In this document: one piece after another, positions 37,401-46,551 of the stretch
Numbering within the stretch: position 1 is the first letter of the stretch
How the letters are laid out: each line of letters begins with the position of its first letter
Assembly (NCBI RefSeq): GCF_002216065.1
Contig: NZ_CP022282.1
Location: 2,542,001 to 2,606,000, forward strand
From: Chryseobacterium sp. T16E-39
GTDB lineage: Bacteria; Bacteroidota; Bacteroidia; Flavobacteriales; Weeksellaceae
Reading direction: 5' to 3'
DNA: 64,000 bases
The notes under the pieces: generated by a model
Told to the model about the DNA's origin: nothing
The model's input: only the letters and a program-made list of their open reading frames with translations
The model's database searches: none
Made by a program: the position numbers and the translations under genes

Positions 37401-38287
37401 GATTTCACACCAGCATCAAGAATAAGATCTAAATGTTCTTTTTCAAGAATAGTTTCTCTGTCTAAGATAATTTCATTTCTTTCGATAGAAACAACCTCAC
37501 CAGTATCTTCATCTACGAAATCCTCGAACCAAGTGTTCAATACTCTCGCAGCTAATGTTCTTCCTTCTACTTTCTTAAGTGCAGCTTTAGACACTTTTAC
37601 TTCTTCAGCAAGGTCAAAGATCTGAAGAATATCTTTATCAGACTCAAATCCGATAGCTCTAAGTAAAGTAGTTAATGGTAACTTTTTCTTACGGTCAATG
37701 TACGCATACATAACGCTATTGATATCCGTAGTAAATTCCATCCAAGATCCTTTAAAAGGAATAATTCTTGAATAGTACAATTTAGTCCCGTTGGCGTGGT
37801 AAGTCTGTCCGAAGAATACACCAGGTGAACGGTGCAACTGCGTAACGATAACTCTCTCAGCACCATTGATGATGAAAGAACCACTAGGAGTCATATAAGG
37901 AACTGGTCCTAAATAAACATCCTGGACTACTGTTTGGAAATCCTCATGTTCAGGATCTGTACAATACAACTTAAGTCTTGCTTTAAGAGGAACTGAATAC
38001 GTCAAACCTCTTTCCACACACTCGTCGATTGAATAACGTGGAGAATCTACCAGATAATCTAAGAATTCCAATACGAATTGGTTTCTTGAATCTGTAATTG
38101 GGAAATTTTCCTGGAAAGTCTTGTGCAGACCTTCTTTTTTCCTGTCTTCAGGAAGGGTATCAAGCTGGAAAAACTCTTTAAAAGACTCTAATTGGATATC
38201 CAAGAAGTCTGGAGTTATAATTTTTCCTTTTGCTGATGAGAAATTAATTCTCTGATTCCCCCTAATTGATGCTGTTGTTTTACTCAT
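34466..38287 (-). CDS. rpoB: DNA-directed RNA polymerase subunit beta
   Basis: 1273 aa. The rifampicin region is intact: [20 protein letters not shown], then [20 protein letters not shown]. Also seen are the [12 protein letters not shown] motif and the C-terminal [17 protein letters not shown]. No known rifampicin-resistance substitution is apparent from the usual D516/H526/S531 equivalents (D, H, S are all present in the expected order). Own promoter at 38611-38641 and a leader of about 320 bases. It is separated from rplL by a terminator. Confidence 0.98.
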   Translation of the reverse strand: MSKTTASIRGNQRINFSSAKGKIITPDFLDIQLESFKEFFQLDTLPEDRKKEGLHKTFQENFPITDSRNQFVLEFLDYLVDSPRYSIDECVERGLTYSVPLKARLKLYCTDPEHEDFQTVVQDVYLGPVPYMTPSGSFIINGAERVIVTQLHRSPGVFFGQTYHANGTKLYYSRIIPFKGSWMEFTTDINSVMYAYIDRKKKLPLTTLLRAIGFESDKDILQIFDLAEEVKVSKAALKKVEGRTLAARVLNTWFEDFVDEDTGEVVSIERNEIILDRETILEKEHLDLILDAGVKSILIHKENSNEFSIIQNTLQKDPTNSEKEAVEYIYRQLRNADPPDEETARGIIEKLFFSEQRYSLGEVGRYRLNKKLGLNIPTTTEVLTKEDIIAIVRHLIELVNSKAEVDDIDHLSNRRIKTVGEQLAGQFGVGLSRIARTIKERMNVRDNEIFTPLDLVNAKTLTSVINSFFGTNQLSQFMDQTNPLSEITHKRRLSALGPGGLSRERAGFEVRDVHHTHYGRICPIETPEGPNIGLISSLGIYAKINNLGFIETPYRKVEDSKIDLSAAPIYLNAEDEEDKVIAQANVELNDNGEFVTDRIIARLDGDYPVVEPSQVNLIDVAPNQISGISASLIPFLEHDDANRALMGSNMMRQAVPLLKPQAPIVGTGLEQQVARDSRILINAEGTGTVEYVDADKITIKYERSDDEDLVSFESATKTYNLTKFRKTNQSTTITLRPNVRIGETVEKGQVLCDGYATENGELALGRNLVVAFMPWKGYNFEDAIVINEKVVREDWFTSIHVDEYSLEVRDTKLGMEELTADIPNVSEEATKDLDENGMIRIGAEVKPGDIMIGKITPKGESDPTPEEKLLRAIFGDKAGDVKDASLKADSSLRGVVINKKLFSRNIKDKKKRTEEKLKLEEIENTYKAKFDELRNTLIEKLNTLVSGKTSQGVTNDLDEEIIGKGVKFTHKLLTSVEDYVNVSGADWTVDNDKNELIKQLIHNYKIKFNDIQGVKNREKFAISIGDELPAGIMKLAKVYIAKKRKLNVGDKMAGRHGNKGIVSRIVREEDMPFLEDGTPVDIVLNPLGVPSRMNIGQIYETVLGWAGQKLGMTFATPIFDGATLDQITEYTEKASLPKFGNTHLYDGGTGERFTQPATVGVIYMLKLGHMVDDKMHARSIGPYSLITQQPLGGKAQFGGQRFGEMEVWALEAFGASNILREILTVKSDDVIGRAKTYEAIAKGESMPEPGIPESFNVLLHELQGLGLDVRLEE

Positions 38288-38367
38288 AAAACTTTTAAGA
38301 AGGGTTAAAAAATATTTTGATTAACAAAAAATATCAGGAATAGATGAAAGAAAACGAAGAAAAGATA

Positions 38368-38603
38368 AAAGACTTCAAAATGTTTGGCGCTATTTAGAAT
38401 AGTCTTTACTCTTTTTTCTTTATTCTTAGAGTCTGATCCCTAACTGCAACACTGGTATATCTTTTCACAGCGTAATGCAAAATATTTTTAATACTTTTGA
38501 GGCAGAAATACCGCAATATCTATAAACATAAAATCCCTTTCATTTCAATGAAAGAGTTGATTTATAATATTTTACAGATTTACATACAATTTTTAGCGCC
38601 AAA
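38368..38603 (-). promoter_or_regulatory. Structured leader of rpoB mRNA
   Basis: This gap of 557 bases between rplL and rpoB has no gene. Within the predicted transcript, TTTGGCGCTA at its very 5' end (38603-38594) is perfectly complementary to TAGCGCCAAA about 210 bases downstream (38392-38383), which itself sits in the loop of a 7-bp hairpin (38407-38401 with 38374-38368). A separate small hairpin CTTTCATT/AATGAAAG lies at 38537-38554. No known riboswitch was recognised. Confidence 0.45.
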
Positions 38604-38610
38604 AGAGGAG

Positions 38611-38641
38611 CAAAGATACAAAAAGTTATCCACATTCACAA
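38611..38641 (-). promoter_or_regulatory. rpoB promoter
   Basis: On the - strand TTG (38641-38639), 20 bases, then TATCTTTG (38618-38611), an exact match to the Bacteroidota TTG-N19/20-TAnnTTTG form. It predicts a 5' leader of about 320 bases before the rpoB ATG. Confidence 0.65.
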
Positions 38642-38797
38642 GATTTATTACTTAATGTATTAACGTAAAATGTATTAATGATTTCACTAATGTAAATAAA
38701 CCCTAGTATAAGCAATTCTCGCACATCTATAAAAACGCATGATCAACGATAAAAACTAATTCTGAGCAACCGCTTCTTTAAATTTAGCATACAAAAA

Positions 38798-38825
38798 AAG
38801 CCCGGACAATTTCTTGTCCGGGCTT
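38798..38825 (-). terminator. Terminator after rplL
   Basis: AAGCCCGGACAA/TTGTCCGGGCTT, 12 bp with a TTTC loop; read on the - strand it is followed by seven T. It lies 19 bases past the rplL stop and separates rplKAJL from rpoB, though it may be leaky. Confidence 0.88.
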
Positions 38826-38844
38826 ATTATTTTAGGTAATTGAA

Positions 38845-39210
38845 TTATTTCAATTCTACTTCAGCACCAGCTTCTTCAAGTTGCTTCTTAAGAGCTTCAG
38901 CTTCGTCTTTAGAGATACCTTGCTTAATAGCAGCAGGAGCTCCGTCTACGATATCTTTAGCTTCTTTAAGACCAGCACCAGTTAAATCTTTTACTAATTT
39001 AACGATAGCTAATTTAGATGCACCTGCAGACTTAAGAATTACATCGAATTCTGATTTTTCTTCAGCAGCTTCTCCACCACCTGCAGCAACTACTACCGCA
39101 GCAGCAGCTGGCTCAATTCCGTACTCATCCTTAAGGATAGTAGCTAATTCATTTACGTCTTTTACTGTTAAGTTTACTAGCGTTTCAGCTAAATTTTTTA
39201 AATCTGACAT
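38845..39210 (-). CDS. rplL: 50S ribosomal protein L7/L12
   Basis: 121 aa, stalk protein that recruits GTPase factors to the ribosome. The N-terminal dimer domain ([19 protein letters not shown]) is followed by the Ala/Gly/Glu hinge (about 35-52) and the C-terminal domain with [21 protein letters not shown] and [17 protein letters not shown]. Full-length and normal. Last gene of rplKAJL. Confidence 0.98.
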   Translation of the reverse strand: MSDLKNLAETLVNLTVKDVNELATILKDEYGIEPAAAAVVVAAGGGEAAEEKSEFDVILKSAGASKLAIVKLVKDLTGAGLKEAKDIVDGAPAAIKQGISKDEAEALKKQLEEAGAEVELK

Positions 39211-39257
39211 TGTTGTAATGTTTTTTGTTGATTATTTTATTTATTTTTTGAGTCTAA

Positions 39258-39854
39258 TTATTCAGCACTTGGAGTTTCTTCAGTGCTTTCTGCTGCAGGA
39301 GCTTCTGGAGCCGCTTCAGCAGGAGTTTCTTCCACAACAGGAGCAGCAGCTTCTTCAGCTTTAGCTTCTACTGTTTCAGGTTTGTTTTGAAGAGCAGAAA
39401 CAACTCTTTGAATTGGAGACTGAAGTAATCCGATGATTTCACCGATCATTTCTTCTCTAGACTTGATGTTAGCAAGTGTATCTAGATTATTGTCACCAAC
39501 ATAGAATGTATCCTGAAGGTAAGCAGATTTTAAAGCCGGCTTCTCTTCTTTCTTTCTGAATCCTTGGATTAATTTCGCTGGAGCGTTAGCTGTATCAGCA
39601 ACCATTAATGCAGAGTTTCCTTTGAAAGTTGGGAACATTTCAGAGTAATCTACTCCGTCAATTTGCTCCATTGCTTTCTGTAAAAGTGTATTTTTCACCA
39701 CTTTCACTTTGATATTTTGTTTGAAAGCCTGTCTTCTGAAATCTGAAGACTTAGCAGCGTTCAATCCTTGTAAATCTGCTACGTATACTACTTTTGCATC
39801 CTGAAGCAAATCTTTGATCTCTTGTATTGCTACAACTTTTTGGTCTTTTGTCAT
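39258..39854 (-). CDS. rplJ: 50S ribosomal protein L10 with acidic C-terminal extension
   Basis: 198 aa, base of the L7/L12 stalk. The first 160 residues are the normal L10 domain (VVYVADLQGLNAAKSSDFRR, then FKGNSALMVAD). The last 35-40 residues are a Glu/Ala/Pro-rich tail (TVEAKAEEAAAPVVEETPAE onward) beyond the usual L10 end, as is common in Flavobacteriia. It starts 17 bases after rplA, so there is no room for the L10-leader regulatory RNA found in other phyla. Confidence 0.97.
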   Translation of the reverse strand: MTKDQKVVAIQEIKDLLQDAKVVYVADLQGLNAAKSSDFRRQAFKQNIKVKVVKNTLLQKAMEQIDGVDYSEMFPTFKGNSALMVADTANAPAKLIQGFRKKEEKPALKSAYLQDTFYVGDNNLDTLANIKSREEMIGEIIGLLQSPIQRVVSALQNKPETVEAKAEEAAAPVVEETPAEAAPEAPAAESTEETPSAE

Positions 39855-39871
39855 TGTCTTAAGGATTTATA

Positions 39872-40564
39872 TTAGTTTACAGATTTAGTATCAATTGCAA
39901 TACCCGGGCTCATAGTAGAAGACAAGTAAATGCTTTTTACATATGTACCTTTAGCAGCAGTCGGTTTCATTTTGATCAATGTCTGGATCAACTCCTGAGC
40001 ATTTTCTTTGATTTTATCAGCATCAAAAGATACTTTACCGATACCTGCATGGATAATACCATATTTATCTACTTTGAAATCAATCTTACCTGATTTCACT
40101 TCAGTTACTGCTTTACCAATTTCCATTGTTACAGTTCCTGATTTAGGGTTTGGCATTAAACCTCTTGGTCCTAATACTCTACCTAAAGGTCCTAATTTAC
40201 CCATAACAGCTGGCATAGTAACGATAACGTCAACATCAGTCCAACCATCTTTGATTTTTTGTAAATATTCGTCAAGACCTACATAATCAGCACCAGCTTC
40301 TTTAGCTTCAGCCTCTTTATCCGGAGTTACAAGAGCTAATACTTTAACATCTTTACCAGTTCCATGAGGAAGAGATACAACACCTCTTACCATTTGGTTT
40401 GCTTTTCTTGGATCTACACCCAATCTAACAGCGATATCTACAGAAGCATCAAACTTTGCAGTGTTTACTTCTTTAACAAGAGCTGAACCTTCATCAAGAT
40501 TATAAGCTCTTCCTTTTTCTACTTTGCTTAAAGCTTCCTTTTGCTTTTTTGTTAATTTTGCCAT
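39872..40564 (-). CDS. rplA: 50S ribosomal protein L1
   Basis: 230 aa. It has the L1 signatures [34 protein letters not shown] and the ribosomal L1 pattern [21 protein letters not shown]1 forms the mobile L1 stalk at the E site and in many bacteria represses its own operon. It follows rplK by 11 bases. Confidence 0.98.
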   Translation of the reverse strand: MAKLTKKQKEALSKVEKGRAYNLDEGSALVKEVNTAKFDASVDIAVRLGVDPRKANQMVRGVVSLPHGTGKDVKVLALVTPDKEAEAKEAGADYVGLDEYLQKIKDGWTDVDVIVTMPAVMGKLGPLGRVLGPRGLMPNPKSGTVTMEIGKAVTEVKSGKIDFKVDKYGIIHAGIGKVSFDADKIKENAQELIQTLIKMKPTAAKGTYVKSIYLSSTMSPGIAIDTKSVN

Positions 40565-40575
40565 TTCTCTAAGTT

Positions 40576-41019
40576 TTAAGCGTTAGTTGGTTTTGCTCCT
40601 GTTACTCTCAATCCCATAGATCTAGCAGTACCTGCAACCATAGAAAGTGCAGAGTCCAATGTAAAGCAGTTAAGGTCTACCATTTTATCTTCTGCGATTT
40701 TCTTTACCTGATCCCAAGATACAGAACCTACTTTGTTTCTGTTTGGTTCTCCGGAACCTCCTTTAATTTTAGCAGCATCCATTAACTGAATTGCAGCTGG
40801 AGGAGTTTTAATTACGAATTCAAAAGATTTGTCTTCGTATACAGTAATTACTACTGGCAAAACTTGCCCAGGCTTATCCTGAGTTCTTCCGTTAAATTGT
40901 TTACAAAACTCCATGATGTTTACACCGGCAGAACCTAATGCAGGACCTACTGGTGGAGACGGGTTTGCAGCCCCTCCCTTCACCTGAAGCTTTACCATTT
41001 TAAAGACTTTTTTAGCCAT
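40576..41019 (-). CDS. rplK: 50S ribosomal protein L11
   Basis: 147 aa. [23 protein letters not shown] and [10 protein letters not shown] at the N-terminus bind the thiostrepton/GTPase region of 23S rRNA; the C-terminal domain has [16 protein letters not shown] and [11 protein letters not shown]. Full-length. In most bacteria nusG lies directly upstream; here 5 kb intervene and rplK has its own promoter. Confidence 0.98.
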   Translation of the reverse strand: MAKKVFKMVKLQVKGGAANPSPPVGPALGSAGVNIMEFCKQFNGRTQDKPGQVLPVVITVYEDKSFEFVIKTPPAAIQLMDAAKIKGGSGEPNRNKVGSVSWDQVKKIAEDKMVDLNCFTLDSALSMVAGTARSMGLRVTGAKPTNA

Positions 41020-41116
41020 TTCTTCTTTTTTTAATTTGAATAATTAATGAGTTTGGAAGCATTTATTATTCAGCAGGTTACCGCACTCACATATAGTAAA
41101 CCTACTTTTCGGACTG

Positions 41117-41146
41117 CAAAATTATAAAATATTTTTGAAATAGCAA
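41117..41146 (-). promoter_or_regulatory. rplKAJL promoter
   Basis: TTG (41146-41144), 19 bases, TAATTTTG (41124-41117) on the - strand. It lies 98 bases upstream of the rplK ATG and just downstream of the inserted VCBS gene, so rplKAJL can be transcribed independently of nusG. Confidence 0.6.
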
Positions 41147-41196
41147 ATGGAATTGATTGATTTTTAGCATATTTATTTTTAAAATAATCTCAACCT

Positions 41197-43539
41197 TTAA
41201 TTTAAGGTCATAAGATTTTCAGTATTTACATCACAATTCGACTTGTTTAAGAGGCTCTGTTTTACTTTAAGCATTACACCTTCTCCCGGCTTTAGTTCGG
41301 GAATAGTAATTGTTGTAATATTTGTAACATGATTGAGCGTCCTGTTTATAGTGACAAAACCATTATTAGGAGATATATAAGTATCTACTCTTGGCGAAAT
41401 TGACGAACTCAGGTAAGCACCCTCCAGATTGATTTTTGTAGAAGTAGCTGTTGTAGAAACATCTTTATTCATAATCCAGATATAATAATCCGTAGAACTA
41501 ACATCTGCTTTCTGATATAAAGCCAAAAGTATATTGTTATTGCTAACATCTCTAATTACGCCCGTACTATTTAGATCTACTAATTCTGAACTATCAAATG
41601 GACGTCCCTGATTCATATATGTATCACTTTTATGCAAAGCAGTAATGTAATCTGCAGTTAAAACCACTGGACCTACTACCTCCTTAATATATTTATTAAC
41701 CTTTTGAATGGATGCGTAATTAGCAGCATTTTCTTCAAAACCATTTATATATGACCAATATAATAATCCTTTTGCACCATAAGCTATTGCACTTGAAGTG
41801 AGAAATCGTAATTTCGGCTCATAAGGTTCGGGTGCATAATCTTTATTAGATTGAATCACAAACCAAAACGGTCGGTTATATCCTAATTTTTCTTTGAAAA
41901 CTCTCATATTATAAAAATAATCTGTCCGAAAAGGCATATTATTTTCAAATGGATAATGATCATAGGATACAAAGCTTGTACTATTTTCATTGATATACTT
42001 GTCTAAGTAGCTTTCATAACTGGCATCATCAGCAAAAGGACCGTATCTCGGAAATAAATTATAAAAAGTAGGCTGCTGTGTATAGTTGGTATTAAAAAAA
42101 TTGGTCCATTTTTTAACATTATTCAAATCCCCTATTTGGGGTTCATCACCAAGAAATATTCCCATTATAGCTTGATCTAATCCGGTCGGCAAATGATTCT
42201 TAAATGCATCAAGAAATTCCTGTTTATATCCTGTTAAGGGATCAGGATCTAGTTTTTTCGCTATATCATTTCCTGATAATAATACTTTAAGTGAGCTTTT
42301 TTTAGCAAGATCCAGATATGTATATATTCTGGCATAATTCTCTGGAGAAAACATCATCTCCGGATCTATGATGAAGTCTATATTGGCATTTTTGATTTTT
42401 TGAAACTTTACAAGATCATTATTATAATAAGGAGCTGACGGACCAATTAAGTAGGTATAATTGCTATTAGGCCAATTCCATTGCCCTAAATAAGCATGTT
42501 CATCCCACCCTGAGTAGTTAATCTGACCTCCGGTAACCTCCGCATAATCGACTAACCATGTCCCATTTTCATTCATTTTAAGACTTAAATCGGCATACTT
42601 GTCTCCATTATAATCTGCCGGAAGTGGTTGGGTCTTGATATCTCCATATCCCCCAAGTTCTCTATCCCAAGTCCCAAAATGACCTGCAGCATCAGCATAA
42701 TCAATCTTCCATATCCCTTGATCTTGGACAGCTATATCTGCCTTACCATCTCCATTATAGTCAGCCGGCGCCGGGATAGAAGTCTCCCCGCCGTAAATCG
42801 CTGCGGGTGTCAATGCATAATCCCAACCATTAAAACCTATATTTTTTTGATAATAATCGATGAACCAATGCCCATCATCAGTCTTTACCGCTATATCAAC
42901 AGCTCCATCTCCATTATAATCTGCCGGTACTGGATGAGCTTCAATTCCACCATACTGAGTAAGAACATCATCCCAACCATTAAAACCACCATTTTTAGCA
43001 TAATAATCTATAAGCCAACGACCGTCATCTGTTTTTGCTGCTATATCAGTATATCCATCACCATCATAATCTGCCGGTACTGGATGAAAATGTTCATCAC
43101 CATAATTAAATGGTAATGTTACATCCCAGCTTCCAAGACCATTAATAGCATAATAGTCTATAAGCCATACTCCGGAATTGGTCTTTACTGCAAGGTCTAT
43201 ATGCCCATCGTGATCATAATCTCCTGGTACAGGAATAGCTTCCAAACCTCCATATTGAGAAAATAATGGAGGATAGTTCCCGCCAAATTCCCAACCGTGA
43301 AAACCATTAAAAGCATAATCAATTAACCAATATCCTCCAGATGTTTTTACACTTATATCTGTTTTCCCATCACCATCATAATCTGCGGGAGCAGCAACAA
43401 AGTTGGCTGCGATATCTGGGGAAGACCATATACCAATAAGAAAATTGTTCTGAGACTGAGCAGGAATATATATAAAACCACTTATAAATGACAAAATTAA
43501 TAGACAAGACTTTACATATAAGGCATACTTATTTTTCAT
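41197..43539 (-). CDS. Secreted VCBS/FG-GAP repeat protein with glycoside-hydrolase-like domain
   Basis: 780 aa. Signal peptide about 1-29 (ends IPAQSQ). Six repeats of about 52 residues start near 51, 105, 155, 205, 258 and 307, each with a calcium-loop-like D-(Y)-(D/N)-G-D-G-x-x-D-I followed by a W-x-I-D-Y and G-W-D, forming a FG-GAP/VCBS-type beta-propeller. From about 360 a TIM-barrel-like domain follows (IDFIIDPEMMF, then GIFLGDEPQIG with E466 as a candidate catalytic acid, FVSYDHYPFENN, FWFVIQSNKD and GLLYWSYING), and a beta-sandwich end with LKPGEGVMLKV. No T9SS sorting domain is seen. Probably acts on a polysaccharide outside the cell; the substrate is unknown. Confidence 0.8.
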   Translation of the reverse strand: MKNKYALYVKSCLLILSFISGFIYIPAQSQNNFLIGIWSSPDIAANFVAAPADYDGDGKTDISVKTSGGYWLIDYAFNGFHGWEFGGNYPPLFSQYGGLEAIPVPGDYDHDGHIDLAVKTNSGVWLIDYYAINGLGSWDVTLPFNYGDEHFHPVPADYDGDGYTDIAAKTDDGRWLIDYYAKNGGFNGWDDVLTQYGGIEAHPVPADYNGDGAVDIAVKTDDGHWFIDYYQKNIGFNGWDYALTPAAIYGGETSIPAPADYNGDGKADIAVQDQGIWKIDYADAAGHFGTWDRELGGYGDIKTQPLPADYNGDKYADLSLKMNENGTWLVDYAEVTGGQINYSGWDEHAYLGQWNWPNSNYTYLIGPSAPYYNNDLVKFQKIKNANIDFIIDPEMMFSPENYARIYTYLDLAKKSSLKVLLSGNDIAKKLDPDPLTGYKQEFLDAFKNHLPTGLDQAIMGIFLGDEPQIGDLNNVKKWTNFFNTNYTQQPTFYNLFPRYGPFADDASYESYLDKYINENSTSFVSYDHYPFENNMPFRTDYFYNMRVFKEKLGYNRPFWFVIQSNKDYAPEPYEPKLRFLTSSAIAYGAKGLLYWSYINGFEENAANYASIQKVNKYIKEVVGPVVLTADYITALHKSDTYMNQGRPFDSSELVDLNSTGVIRDVSNNNILLALYQKADVSSTDYYIWIMNKDVSTTATSTKINLEGAYLSSSISPRVDTYISPNNGFVTINRTLNHVTNITTITIPELKPGEGVMLKVKQSLLNKSNCDVNTENLMTLN

Positions 43540-43630
43540 ATTATTAATTTTTTTGTTAATTAAATATAATAAGATTTAAATATCATTAATTAATAATTTT
43601 AAGTAATATCTATCAAATAGTATATAAAGA

Positions 43631-43660
43631 AAAAAGTCATACCCAATGATATGACTTTTT
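43631..43660 (-). terminator. Terminator of the VGINTTTP gene cluster
   Basis: AAAAAGTCATA (43631-43641)/TATGACTTTTT (43650-43660), 11-bp stem with an 8-base loop; A-rich on the left so it gives a U-run for the - strand. It lies 20 bases after the stop at 43681 and isolates the three small genes from the VCBS gene. Confidence 0.8.
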
Positions 43661-43680
43661 ATTATTTTTATTTTCTTTAC

Positions 43681-44349
43681 TTAAAAACCAGAAGGTTTAC
43701 TTATTGTCTTTGTGGATCCATCAGTTCCCCCAAGATCCGAATTCACATCAGAAATATTCTGTTTGGTAATTAATCTCTTATAAGCCATCAAATAAAACTC
43801 AACTGTAAAGTTATTATAGCTCCTGGATGGATTACTTGAAGTAAAAGCAATTAATTTACTATCCGTAAATCCTGCTTTTAAATGCCATGTACCATTACTT
43901 TTAAAGGCAATCACATTTGGTGAACCCTGAGCATTATCATTTACACCATTATCTTTATAATCAAGAGCTACACTGGTGCTACCATCATTCAACTTAAATG
44001 AGTAGTTATGAACGGTCACCAAAAAATTATTCGCATCTATTTTAGTATCATAATCTGTTATCCCCGCACCAGGTACACCGGTAAGCGTGAGTTTTATGTA
44101 ATTAAACAATCCGCTTGTTTCAAGATTAGGATCATAAATCTGCAGAGAATTTTGAGAAGTAGCCAAAAAGTGCCCTCCTGTCATGGTTGGCTCACCTGGA
44201 TTTCTCATATATAATGAATTTGTGTATGAATCTCCATTAACATCCAATGTCTCTGTAGGTGTTGTCGTTTTAATACCAACATTACCCGTTTGTGCATTTG
44301 ATAGCACACTCATGCATGCCATGATCACTATAAATATTTTTCTTTTCAT
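43681..44349 (-). CDS. Exported VGINTTTP-type protein (third of three paralogs)
   Basis: 222 aa from ATG 44349 (MKRKIFIVIMACM); the longer open frame overlaps the neighbour. Signal peptide ends at SNAQ. The first mature residues, TGNVGIKTTTPTETLDVNGD, are the V-G-I-x-T-x-T-P-x-x-T-L-D-V-x-G motif also found in phage tail-fibre-like and surface proteins. The remainder is predicted beta-rich with DYDTKIDANNFLVTVHNYSF in common with its two neighbours (DTKI/x-KYVV/DKFLVVI). Ends in SKPSGF, with no T9SS sorting domain. Function unknown. Confidence 0.78.
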   Translation of the reverse strand: MKRKIFIVIMACMSVLSNAQTGNVGIKTTTPTETLDVNGDSYTNSLYMRNPGEPTMTGGHFLATSQNSLQIYDPNLETSGLFNYIKLTLTGVPGAGITDYDTKIDANNFLVTVHNYSFKLNDGSTSVALDYKDNGVNDNAQGSPNVIAFKSNGTWHLKAGFTDSKLIAFTSSNPSRSYNNFTVEFYLMAYKRLITKQNISDVNSDLGGTDGSTKTISKPSGF

Positions 44350-44357
44350 AATTTTTA

Positions 44358-45005
44358 TTATTGAAGTCCTTGAGGTGTATTTGTTGAAACTCCTGAATAT
44401 CCAGGTGAAGCTGAAGCAGAAACAGAACCTGTGAACGTTCCCCAATCTTTAATTAAAGATCTTTCATAAACATTTAAGGTAATCGACCATGTTCCGTTCT
44501 TAGATGAAACTGTACCCGCTCCTTTAAAGGCCAGGTTAATACCATGAAATGTATTACTTCCACTTACCACCTTGGTTATTTCTGTTGAATAAGCCCCATA
44601 AGATTTGGGTGAAGTAGATGTATTTGCAGCAGACACTGCATCTGTAAAAACAGCACCGGTTATAGCTACAACATACTTATTAACGTCAAGACCCGTGTTC
44701 AGGTTAACGACTTCATCTTGTTTTACATTTTTTAAAATAACGTTATATGAATTGACAGGTGCGACATTCCTAAGGGCAATATCTAACATCTTCACTTTAC
44801 CAACGGGGGTTGTATCTTTAGATCTTGTAAGAAGAAAATAACTCCCAGTGGCGGGTGAGTTGGTTGTATCGATAATATATGATTCTACCAATGTCCCTCC
44901 AACGACATCCAATGTTCCTTGTGGTGTAGTGGTATTGATGCCAACTTGCGCTTTAATACCTACGAAGGTATAAGCCATAAAAAATAATATGGTAATTTTT
45001 TTCAT
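44358..45005 (-). CDS. Exported VGINTTTP-type protein (second of three paralogs)
   Basis: 215 aa from ATG 45005 (MKKITILFFMAYTF). Signal peptide ends at IKAQ. The mature protein begins VGINTTTPQGTLDVVGG. The shared core recurs as LNTGLDVNKYVVAITGAVFTD and, toward the C-terminus, NGTWSITLNVYERSLIKDWG, which matches the NGTW-x5-F-x3-L-x-V-(Y/F)-(E/D)-R-S pattern of its upstream paralog. It starts 13 bases after the preceding gene's stop and ends 8 bases before the next, so the three genes form an operon. Confidence 0.78.
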   Translation of the reverse strand: MKKITILFFMAYTFVGIKAQVGINTTTPQGTLDVVGGTLVESYIIDTTNSPATGSYFLLTRSKDTTPVGKVKMLDIALRNVAPVNSYNVILKNVKQDEVVNLNTGLDVNKYVVAITGAVFTDAVSAANTSTSPKSYGAYSTEITKVVSGSNTFHGINLAFKGAGTVSSKNGTWSITLNVYERSLIKDWGTFTGSVSASASPGYSGVSTNTPQGLQ

Positions 45006-45018
45006 TATGTAATGTTTT

Positions 45019-45651
45019 TTATTGAAGTAATGGTGTTGCCGCTGCACCTGTAGTTGAAGTTCCCAAGGCCTGTGATTTGTTAATCTCTTTCGCATAAGAT
45101 CTGTCAAACACTAATAAATTAAGTGTCCAAACCCCCGCAGGAAGCGTTGAGGCAGGAGCAAATCCCTGATAATCGGCTTTAACCTTCCAGGTGCCATTGT
45201 TATAATAAGCGTAGATCTGAGGTACAGGTGTTATCCAGTCCGGGCTATTGGTTCTTACTGGTTGAGTAAATCCAAATGAAGAAATAACGACAAGAAACTT
45301 GTCCGAATTTATTTTGGTATCATATTGATTAACCCAGTCTTTATCACTGGCGTCACATGTGATCTTGTACTGAATAAGATTAATCGGAGCAGGAGAATTG
45401 GGTACAAAAGAATCATTATACGCCGTAATTTTATTCTCAGGGGCAGGAGATTTAATAATAAATGTATAATTCTCGTCAGCCCCTAACTTTTCTATCGGAT
45501 CCTTAAAAAACATTCCTGATGTTTTCATTGTTCCATTTACGGATAGTTCTTTTTCAGGCGTTTTAGTATTGATCCCTACTTTACCAGTAACCTGAGCATT
45601 CATCAGTGCAACAGTACTTGTAAAAAGTACCATCGAAATAATTTTTGTCAT
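45019..45651 (-). CDS. Exported VGINTTTP-type protein (first of three paralogs)
   Basis: 210 aa. Signal peptide 1-19 (MNAQ-V). The mature start TGKVGINTKTPEKELSVNG carries the V-G-I-N-T motif. The shared DTKINSDKFLVVISSFGFTQP and NGTWKVKADYQGF segments link it to its two paralogs. It contains one visible Cys (in ITCDASDK) and no sorting domain. The three genes are probably products of tandem duplication; a possible role as surface fibre subunits is speculation. Confidence 0.78.
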   Translation of the reverse strand: MTKIISMVLFTSTVALMNAQVTGKVGINTKTPEKELSVNGTMKTSGMFFKDPIEKLGADENYTFIIKSPAPENKITAYNDSFVPNSPAPINLIQYKITCDASDKDWVNQYDTKINSDKFLVVISSFGFTQPVRTNSPDWITPVPQIYAYYNNGTWKVKADYQGFAPASTLPAGVWTLNLLVFDRSYAKEINKSQALGTSTTGAAATPLLQ

Positions 45652-45944
45652 TGCAATAGTGTTTAAATTCTGTGTTTTAAAATAGCATCATAAGAATCCC
45701 AAAGCATGTATCTTAATCTCAGTATAAGATTAAAAATCAGAATATTAGAACTCATTTATGTTTTTCGGAAATATACTTTACAAGAAGCATGCCACATATA
45801 TAATAATTTTTAATCTAAACATTTAGTTTTAATTAAATAACTATTGACAAGACCTCTCTATCGCGCATAAAATAAATAACAAACTTATTTTAACTTAAAA
45901 TAACCTTATTTTTAATCAATAAAGATGAATCTCACTAAAACAAA
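45652..45944. other. Gene-free gap between nusG terminator and VGINTTTP operon
   Basis: About 290 AT-rich bases. A - strand TAAGTTTG (45887-45880) fits the -7 consensus but lies 230 bases from the 45651 start and has no -33 partner, so it is only a weak promoter candidate. No ORF, tRNA or known RNA was seen. Confidence 0.5.
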
Positions 45945-45973
45945 AAAGCCACTCTAGTATCTAGAGTGGCTTT
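45945..45973 (-). terminator. nusG terminator
   Basis: AAAGCCACTCTAG/CTAGAGTGGCTTT, 13 bp with a TAT loop; preceded by A6 on the + strand, giving a U-run on the - strand. It begins 18 bases after the nusG stop and ends the tuf-secE-nusG unit. Confidence 0.88.
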
Positions 45974-45991
45974 ATATTATTGAAAGTATAA

Positions 45992-46534
45992 TTATACTTT
46001 TTCTACCTGCATAAAACTAAGTTCCATTGGAGTCTTTCTACCGAAGATTAAAACAGAAACTTCAATTTTCTTTTTATCTTCAAGAATCTTTTCAATCGTT
46101 CCATTGAATCCATTAAAAGGACCATCAATCACTTTAACGTTTTCACCAACTACATATGGAATTTCAAGATCAGTAGCAAATTCTGATAACTCATCCATTC
46201 TTCCAAGCATTCTGTTAACCTCTGATTTTCTCATTGGTACAGGATCTCCCCCTTTTGTTAAACTCAAGAAAGATATTACTCCCGGAATGTTTTTGATAAC
46301 GTGAGGAATCTCTCCCATCAAATCAGCTTCAACCATTAAGTACCCAGGATAGTATGGTCTTTCTTTAGGAACCTTTTTACCATTCCTAAGCTGAATAACC
46401 TTTTCCATAGGAATAACCACTTGAGTAACGTACTGCTCAAAGCCTAAACGCTTGATTTCTGTCTCAATATAGTTTTTCACTTTATTTTCCTGTCCGCTGA
46501 TTGCTTTCAGCACATACCATTTCAATTCGCTCAT
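45992..46534 (-). CDS. nusG: Transcription termination/antitermination protein NusG
   Basis: 180 aa. The NGN domain is MSELKWYVLKAISGQENKVK at the start, with PYYPGYLMVEADL and IPGVISFL; the KOW domain is NVKVIDGPFNGFNGTIEKI near 130-150. It couples RNA polymerase to Rho or the ribosome. It follows secE by 17 bases, as in other bacteria. The usual downstream neighbour rplK is 5 kb away. Confidence 0.98.
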   Translation of the reverse strand: MSELKWYVLKAISGQENKVKNYIETEIKRLGFEQYVTQVVIPMEKVIQLRNGKKVPKERPYYPGYLMVEADLMGEIPHVIKNIPGVISFLSLTKGGDPVPMRKSEVNRMLGRMDELSEFATDLEIPYVVGENVKVIDGPFNGFNGTIEKILEDKKKIEVSVLIFGRKTPMELSFMQVEKV

Positions 46535-46551
46535 TGTGGGAAAATACTTTT

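Noticed and set aside
38840..39364. 174-codon + strand ORF opposite rplL and rplJ
   Set aside because: Low-complexity shadow produced by Ala/Glu codons of L7/L12 and the acidic L10 tail.
39855..39871. L10-leader regulatory RNA before rplJ
   Set aside because: Only 17 bases separate rplA and rplJ, too few for this structure.
42600..43400. Regular DNA repeats about 150 bases apart, possible CRISPR or tandem repeat array
   Set aside because: They are the coding repeats of the VCBS protein and diverge at third positions.
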